Positions 11,101-20,100 of a DNA stretch of 64,000 nucleotides are shown here, in pieces. Position 1 is the stretch's first letter, and the number at the start of each line of letters is the position of its first letter. Under the pieces are notes generated by a model. It saw only the letters and a list, made by a program, of their open reading frames with translations, was not told where the DNA came from and did no database searches. The position numbers and the translations under genes were made by a program. The DNA comes from Rhabditoides inermis (Eukaryota > Nematoda > Chromadorea > Rhabditida > Rhabditidae), in NCBI GenBank assembly GCA_963966185.1, contig CAWZYM010000127.1:87001-151000 (forward strand). The letters run 5' to 3'.

Positions 11101-14100
11101 TCGAGCTTTTCTTCGCTGTTCAATTCATGTGACTGAGTTAGCTTCTCCACCACGCTACCGATGGTGATGTTCAACACTTCGTTTGTTATCATTCCCATCG
11201 CTTCCTGCCCTGCCGTTTTTATAGTCGATGAAACTGCGCTTTTCAGGGATTCGCTCGCTGCCTGCTTGGCCATCTTCCTGAGTTTCTGGATCTTCGTCTC
11301 CTTTTCCGGTGAGACCGTAGTCTGTGCCTGTTCATTATTTGTTGGTTTTTTCACTGTTCCCTTCTTCCTACCTCGGCTACGTGCTCTCGAGCGTCCAGGC
11401 CCCATGGGTGCTCGTGCCCTCGGTTGCCGTTTCATGCTACTAATCTCACGCTCTGCCTTTTTCAGCCCCTCCCGTATCGCGGTTGCGATGCGTTCGTCCG
11501 TGATCAGCGCCGGCCTCGCTGTCACCTTCCCCGATCTGCCTGCGCTCTGCGTCGTCGTCCTCGCTGACGCCTGGGATTTCCAGGTTCGCCCTTTGGATAG
11601 AGTCGTTGCAGATGTGGTTATTTTGGCTTTTGTCGTTGGGCTTGGGGTTGTTACACTCGTGTACTTACGGGTAGTCTCTGTCAGTGTTGTAGACTTGATC
11701 GTAGTAGACGTTTTCCGAGTGTATGGCTTTGTGGTAGTCGGTGCCGTTGTAGGTGTACTGGTAGGGATAGTCTTGGAAGTGGGGTTGGGAGGTCGTATGT
11801 AGGGTAAGTGGATTCCATCCAGCTTCGCCATTTGCACAATTCCTTCCACTGTCCTCAGGTCGTTGTTGGCGACAGCGATTGCGTACTGTTCCACGACTAA
11901 CTCTGAGTATTCCCTCACTTCTGCGTTCTGTGTGTGCGCTGCCGCTCCGGATAGCAGGATCAGCATGATGCAGAACGTGAACCGGTTTGGTGCCCTTCTG
12001 TTTCTGCCCGCTCTCGATACCGAGGGTGCTGCCTTTTTGGCTGGCTCTTCCTCCTGGTCCTGAACTTGCCCTTTCGTTGCCGGTTGCTTGGTCTTCTTAG
12101 GCTCAACGTGTGGTGAGTCTATCGCCTTTTGCACAGGGTCCTCGTCCTTTTTCTGTATCTCAAGGGGGATCAGAAGGTTGATCGGTCGTGTCGTCTCGGT
12201 CACTCGACCCGTCTCGCTGCACATTGTCAATCTAACTGCGCGTACCAGTTGGTCCTTGCTCGGGATGAGCTCGGTGACTCTTCCGAGGCGCCATCGATTC
12301 CGCGGCAGCATCCGGTCCATGATGAGCACTACTTCTCCAACTTCTGGAAGCGGTTGCTTATTGTATACCTTCCTATATTTAGGGACTTCGTTGTATGTGC
12401 GATCCGATGTCATGTAGTGGTCGCGGAAGTATCTCCAGAAGCGATCTACCGCTTTTTCCAAGTTGTTGAAGCTTTCGACGATTGCTTGATGGCGCGGTTG
12501 GGGCGCCTCGAGCGGGTCGTATTCGGCAGTGGGGATGTTTGGCATTGTGAGATCGATCGGTCGCAAGACGAATAGGTTAGAGTCGTCAATTGTCTCGCTG
12601 TACTGGATGATGGGTCTGGAGTTGACGATGCGTGAGCATTGTTGCATCATCGTTTCCAGTTGCACTCTGTCTGGTGTTATTCCCTTCATTGCCGCATACA
12701 GGCTTGCCTTCCCCAGAGCCACCATTCTTTCCCATGCTCCGGCACTCCACGGTGCCATACTGATCACTCGGTGCCATTTGACATTTCTCCTTCCCAGTTC
12801 TCCGTCGAGGTATGCTGTTGGGCTTCTCGATCCCGCCTTGCCTGCCGTCAACTTCTCGGCGAGCACGAACGTGCTTCCGTTGTCTGAGAACAGTCGAAGT
12901 GGCAAAGTGTATCTCGCCGCTAGCCTCGCCAGGCTGTAGAGGAATTGATCAGTATCCATTGAGTAAATAGGTTCCATGTGAATGAGTCGAGACGATAGGC
13001 ATGTGAACAGCACGATGTATGCCTTCTCTTTCACTTGCGACGTCTCGTTCAAATAGTACACGGGCCCTGCGAAATCCACCCCGCATGCCTCGAATGGAAA
13101 TGCTCTCATAGTTCTCACTTCTGGCAGTGCGGGTCTCGTTTGCATGGGGAATGGTCTTGCCTTTGCCTTTTGGCACTGTACACACTTCCGCAGTAGTGGC
13201 TTCATCGATGCTCGAAGTTTTGGAGTGAAGTAGCGGGAGTTGTACTCGGCGACGGTTGATGCGAATCCGGCGTGGAACATTTGCTGGTGTATATCGTCAA
13301 CCAGTGCTTCGAACAGTCTTGTTTTTTGGATGATGACTGGTCTTCTGAAACAGTGCTCCGAGTCCTTGATCCGTGAATACTGATAGTATATTCCGTCTTC
13401 GTCCAGCCTCACATCCACCCGCGATCTCATTTCGAGTATTGCTGCGATGTGTGCTTGCTGGTGAATCCTGATGAGTACGTTTTTGCCGGCCGCTCTTCCC
13501 TCGACGCTCCCCTCGAACTTGGTGTAGATTTCGGGGATCTTTAGCCTTCTCCTTTCGGTGATTGGCTTGGCGATGAGTGCGAGGAATTGAATGACGTATG
13601 CAGCGGCTGCAATCATCTTGTTGAGTACATTTGTGGCGGGTTGTGTAACCATTCTGAAGGAGTTGAGCGCCTGTGTTGCCGCTGGAATAGTTTCCTTCTT
13701 CCTTGCTGCGTGCATCATGATGGGGTGCTTCATTGTCTCCTCCGTTACCTTCTCCTCTGTCGGATCGTCGTCGATTGGGAAGGCAATGTGCACTTCTGGC
13801 CATTCTCGTTCTTCCTTTTTGAGGAAGTCCGGTCCCTTTCTCCAGTTGCTCTCTGCGAACTCTTCGTGGGTGAGGACACGTGTCAGGTGGTCGGCGGGGT
13901 TTTGGTCCGTGCTGACGAACCTCATGTCCGATTGCACTCCCTTTTCCTTCAGGTCCCTCAGGGTTTGATTTACTGACTTGACCCTGTTCTCCACGAACAC
14001 TTCGTTCTTCTCGCGCGGTCCGTGCTGTATCCATTGAAGAGCGATCTCCGAGTCACTCATGATGCAGACGCGGACGATCTTGAGGGTTGTGTGGGAGAGA

Positions 14101-17100
14101 ATGAAGCTGGCTAGCTTAGTTCCGACGACGATCCCGCATAGTTCCAGGTGGGGAATCGTGTTCTTTCCCTTCTCTGGCGCGAGCTTTTGCTTTGCCATCA
14201 GCATGTTGACAGCGAAGTCTCCGCTCTTTTTCTTTGATGGAGAGCGTAGGTATGCGACTGCTCCGTAGCAGTCTTTGCTGGCATCTGTGAACACCACGAG
14301 TTCGTGTGTGCTGCTGAACTTCACGTCTTCGAGCTGTCTCGGAACTGTCATGTCCGTTTCCTCGATCAATCGAATGGTGGCATCTACGACTTCCTTGTCA
14401 TTGGGGTCGTAGTGTTTTGTGTCCCAGTCCAGTTGGTTGACTACCCAGAACTTCTTGAGCAATAGTTTCGATCCCACTGTGACTGGTGCGTACAATCCGA
14501 GGGGGTCGAACGTGCTGCCGATGACGCTGGACACGACTCGTTTCGTAGTGTAGTCGAGGTACAGGAACTTCTTCAAATCGGGCTTGCGAACTGAGTATGT
14601 ATCTGCGTTCACATCCCAGATCATTCCCAGCACCTTGGACATCCTCCCCTTCGCCAGATCCTCCTCCGGTAGCTTTTCGTATATTCCGGTTTCATTGGAT
14701 GCGTACACCCTGATACACATTCCCATCGCCGCGAACAGCTCCTTCGACTTTTTGTACCATTCGTAGGATTCTTTGCGCGATCCGAAGGTCATGAAGAGGT
14801 TATCCACATAGAGATTGAACTCGATGTTGTCCTTGAGGGCCTGGTCGTGGCAGTTGTGGCTCACAAAAAATTTTATCGCCTCGGCGAGGAGGTAGCCTGA
14901 AGCGTTCACTCCGAAGGGAAGTCTGGTGAATGCGAGGATCTGTATGTCCTCTCTGTTCAAGGGCTTGCTGATGTCCGTTCCGGGCTTGATGAATATCACC
15001 CTGGTCAGGTCCTGACTCTTCTGGTTGATCAGGACTGTGTGAAACGCCGACTTTACGTCTGCTTGCATGAGGTAGGGTGCTTCCCTTGTTCTCAAGAGTA
15101 TTCCGCACAAGTCCGGGAGAGTCGTCTCTCCAGCATAGACGAGGTCGTTCAGGCTGGGCTCTCCCCTTTTGTGGGAGCTACCGTTGAAGACCACTCGCGC
15201 TGGCGTAGTGTCCGACTTGTCGTTCCAGACCACGTGGTAGGGGAGGTACATGAACACTCCGTCCCTGTCCACGTCTACTGGCTCCAAGATTCCTTTAGTT
15301 ATCAAATCTTGGAATTGTGTCTGGATCAGCTGGAATAGTCCTGGCTTCTTTTTGTTGCATGTGTTGATGAGGTGGAGGAACTGTTGCATTGCAACGTCAT
15401 AGTTATCATGGAACGGCTCTTTTGCTCTGGGTTTGAGTGGCCATTCTACCATCACTTGCCCGGTCTCGGTGATGGCGACCGTGTCGAGGAAGTGCTGTCG
15501 CACCCTCTTCTTGATCTCGATGTCATCGATGTCCTCGAGACCCACGTTTACCACTCTCCACATGAGTTCGTTGTCCTCCTTTGTCGTTCTCATCTTGTTC
15601 ATTTTCCACACCGTCATCTTGGCCTTTCCGCAGATGGTGTCTCCGAGGCTTGATTGGAGCAGCACCTTTCTGCTTGGTAGGGTTGTGGGCTGCAGGTTGC
15701 CGAATGTCGAGTAGCATTGGTCAATTCCCATTATCAGCTCCACTCTCCTAGTACCGCCGATGATCTTCGCTCCTGCATCCCTTACCGCCTTCTCGTCTTC
15801 TTGTCTAATCTGTGGTCTCGGCTCATCGAATGCCAGGTTTTCGCACACCATCACGTCTGCTGTCACCTTGACCTTGTTGTGGTACATAGTTAGACGAACG
15901 TAGTGGGTATCGATGGTGTGTGTCTCGCCGTTCCACATTTGAAACTCGGCTTTTCTCTTTCCCGAGATGATCGGTAAGTTCAATTGTCTTGCGACTTCAG
16001 CGTCGATGCAGGATTTTTGTGCGCCTGTGTCCACCATGATATCCATCTGTTGCAGAGCGTTGTTCCGGTGGTTTTTGACGTTCGGCGAGAAGATCATCAA
16101 GTCGCCGGCCTTCTCTCTGGCGTCGGTCTTGGCCATTCTTTGGTGGAAGGGTCGCGGGATTGTTGGGGATTGGGATCTGGAAGGTGAGTGGGAGAATTGC
16201 ACCTGTTGTTTTTTATTGTTGCCGTTTCCCTTCTTCTTGCCCTTGAATTCTTTTTTATTCTGGAATCCCTTGCCTCCTGACCCATTCTGCTGGTTGCCTT
16301 TGGCACCATTGTTTCCTTGGTTTTTCTGCCCACCTTTACTCTGGTTTCCGCCCCCTTTGCTTTGCTGTTGGGGGTTTTTCTTTTCATAGTTGTTGCTGCT
16401 CTTGGCGTTCTGGTTCTGTCCGTTTTGGTTTCTTTGTTGGGATTGTCCTCTTCGGAACTTCCCTTTCTTTTGAAATCCACCATTGCCTCCGGATTGTCCA
16501 CCATTACCTTGGTTTTGCTGATTGCCATTTTGACCGTTCCCCCCACCTTTTTTCCCATTTTGGTATGGTTTCTTCGACTGCGAGCGGCCCTTGTGGCCCC
16601 CCTTCTCCTTTGCCATCATCTGTCTGCCTCTGGTAAAGGTCTCGAAGTTCTTCTCGGTGTCTTCGTATTCGGTCACGATTCTTTCTAGCTCTTTGAGGAA
16701 TTTCTTGACGTTTCCGTCTGCTCTTACCTCAGCTGCCATCAGCTTTCCCCAGAATCTTTTCGGAAACCTTCTTGTTATCTCGGTTGTGAGATCGTTCCCA
16801 CGGACCCTTGTGAGTTCCATGAGCTGCACCATGATCGCTTTGATCGTGTTGTATGTCGCTTTCACTGAGGCGTAGTGATCGCTGGCGGGCTGGGTGGCCC
16901 TGAACTCGTCCCAGAGGGATTTGATCAATTTTGTCTCGCTCCCGTACGCTCTCTTCAAGGCTGTCATGGCTGGCTTGTAATTCTCCGCGCTCATTCCGAA
17001 GTGGTTGATCACTCCAGCCGCCTCTCTCTTGCAACACTGCTTGAGCTTCGTGAGTTTCACTATATCGCTTTGGCCCTCCATCAGTGCCGTGAAGGTCTGG

Positions 17101-20100
17101 TAGAACAGTTTCCACTGCTTGACCGACCCATCAAACTCAGGCATGTCGATGATGTTGGATAGAGCCATGGTAGTGAAAATTCGGGGGTCGATCGATCGGT
17201 TTCGCCTCTCTCGGGACTTGGCTCTCCTCCTCTCTCTCTTTTCTTTCTTTTTCTCCCTCTTCTTGTTTTTTGCCTTCCTCCTTCCCTTGTTCTTTTCAGA
17301 TGCCGACTGGCTCGTCGTCGAGGAGGTCGAGGTCGATGTGGTTGATGAGGAGGAGGACGAGTCGGATGAGGAGTCGGAGTCCGAGGATTCGTCGGATGAA
17401 GTGGAGGAGGACGACGAGTCGGAGGTGCTGGTGGATGAGGACGACGGTGAGCGCTTGTTTCTCTTCTTCCTTTTGTCCTTCTTCCCCTTTTTTGCCTCTT
17501 TCCTCTGTTTCTTTTTGTTCTTCCTCTCTTTCTTTTTCTTGTCCGAATCTGTCTCGCTCTCGGAGTCTGAGCTGGAATCAATTTCTTTTTTCTTTGTCCG
17601 CTCTTTTTTCTTCGACTTCTCCGCCTTTTCTTTTCCGTAAGTTTTCACTTCCGGTAGGGGCCAGTTATTGTTGTCTTCTTCTCCCGCGATCGAAGCGCTC
17701 CTACTTGTTTGTTTCAGGCGCTCGAATCTTCTCTGGAAGTCGCGGAACTCGTCGTCGCTGGCCAACCTCGCCGTCTGCCTCGCTGCCATCCCCTCGTAGT
17801 ACGGTTTTGCCCAGTTTTCATCGAATGAGCTCGTAATTACCTGGTTCGGATTTGCTGGTGTGTCAGCGATTCCCGTTTTGAACGTTTGATAACTCTCGTT
17901 TGTCTCATTTTTCCATGTCACGCCCTTTTTGTCCCCATCCAGACAGCAATCGATTACCAGGTTAAAAGCTTTTTGCACGGGATTTGTTGGGGAATTGAAT
18001 TTGGCGATGGGGAGGGCGGACTTGGGTGTGATGAACTGGTCGTTTCCGGGGGTGTGTTCGATTTTTCCCTGAAAAATCGGTTGGTGATGTGCCGGGCTTC
18101 TCTCGCTTTCCATTCTCTCGACTATTTCACTTATCTCGGTATTTGGATGCGCGGCAGGTGTGACTTGCTTTCCTGCGCTGCTCGGTGAGTCCGGCTTGGA
18201 TCTCACGGGCGGCTCAGGCGCAGACGATTCGACGGTCGAGTTTGTCTTGAACGCAATCTGAAATTCGTCGTTCGGTTGGCTTTCGTCACCCTTTTCCCTC
18301 TTGCACTCACCTTCCTCTTCTGTCCTTTTTTCAGCAGCGGCGATTTCCTCCTCGAGAGACTCGCGGTCCGACACCTCTCCCTCGGGGAAGTGTCGAATAC
18401 TGAAATCGAGGATTCTTGCAGCGTTTTGGTTATGTTTTTTCAACTCAGCGAGAATGCCAGATTTCTGGCGTGCGAGTGCCTTCCTCGCCCTTCTCATGCT
18501 GGTGCTCATTTGTAGATAGAACTCGCGAAGGGTTGGAGCGGCGTCTGAGTCGCCGAGAGTAGACTTCAGCATTTCCTCTTGCTTCTCAAAGTACGCCGCC
18601 TCGGCTTCGAACTGCCTACGGTCTTGCTTCTGAATCTCCTTCATCAAGTCGGCCGCTTGATTCCAGTCCTCTTCATTCTTTATCGGGATGAAGGGTGTGG
18701 CCGTGTCGGCGACCTTCAGAGAGAGACGACGCTGGATGTCCGCTTTCTCCGCCAGCTCCGCGGCGGCTGGATACTGTTCCTTCCAGGTTTCGATGAGGAG
18801 AGCGATCTGGCTCTCGACTATCTCAGCCTGGGTCTCCCCCTTCTCGGCAATCTCCGCCAGCTGTTCGGGGGAGAACAGTTCCTTCGGGACTCTCAATCCG
18901 CTATCCCCAATAATCTCCCCTTGGTAGATCTTGTACACTGCGCCCTTTTGAGTGGGCGGCGCGCCTTTCCCGTCAGGGTCACTCGGGTTCATCGCGTGAC
19001 TATCGCGTGACGGGTGCGGACTTGGCAGTTGCGTAGGATGGGCTGCCAGATGATCTGGTCTTACTGCTTGGGGATGGGCGGTGTACGACGTGCTGTCCGC
19101 TTGGGTACGAGCTTCTCTCAGGTTGTGCCTGATCGATCGTCGGGGGCTCGGATCAGGTGGGTATGCCGCTGGCAGAGGTTCTGCTCAGACGTGCACCTTG
19201 ATCGGTGAAGCTGGTTCGCTTGCCGAGCCGAGAGTGCTTGCGGCAATCGGAACTTTGTCCGTGTCAGCCGGAACTGTGTCCGTGACAAGCGGAGCTATGT
19301 CCGGGGAGATCGGACCGTGTCCTTGTAGGTCGGACTATGTCCGGGTAGATCGGACCGTGTCCGTGTAGATCGGACTATGTCCGGGTAGATCGGACGGTGT
19401 CCGTGTAGATGGGACTATGTCCGGGTAGATCGGACCGTGTCCGTGTAGATCGGACTGTGTCCGGGGAGATCGGACTGTGTCCGGGAAGATCGGACTATGT
19501 CCGGGGAGATCGGACCGTGTCCGGGAAGAGGCTGCTGCCCGGCAGGGATTCTGCACGGGTGCGTGGCCTGGTGTGAGAGACGGGAAGGCGTCCCGTTCAC
19601 CTGTCTGTCCGTCACGCGACTTCGAGACTAGGTGTTAGCGCTCTCGTGCTTTGATGTTACTGTTATGTGAGGACAGCTGGTTTGCTATTCCAAGCTGGCC
19701 GTGTGTTGCTTAGGCTCCCCTTTCGGTGAAGCTTTCAGCAGGCGATGTGCCGTTCTCTGTTTTACGAGAGAAGCGGGTGGAGTGGGCTTGGGTGCGTTTT
19801 ACTACAAGTGCTCGCGGTGATGTGCAAACACGGGTGGTATCACGGGTTACGGTACGCACAGCTAGGTGTTACTGTAGTGCTCGAGGAAGCTCTACTGTGT
19901 GCTGGTGATAACGAAATCTGTGTACCTCTGATGTAGTTGACGCAGGGGATCGGTAGTAGACGCTGTACGAAGTAGATGCAACGACGTGTAGTCGCGGCAG
20001 TCAGACTGGGAATGAGCTGTCTCTTCACCGCGAGTGACCTTATTCTCCCAATAGGATCAGGTTATTCATGCGGGCCCGCAGTTTATCTCTCGCCGCGATC

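Noticed and set aside
13297..14034. 245-aa minus-strand frame
   Set aside because: Out-of-frame shadow within the pol gene.
19243..19530. CRISPR-like array
   Set aside because: Units are contiguous 20-bp tandem repeats without spacers, in a eukaryotic retroelement leader.
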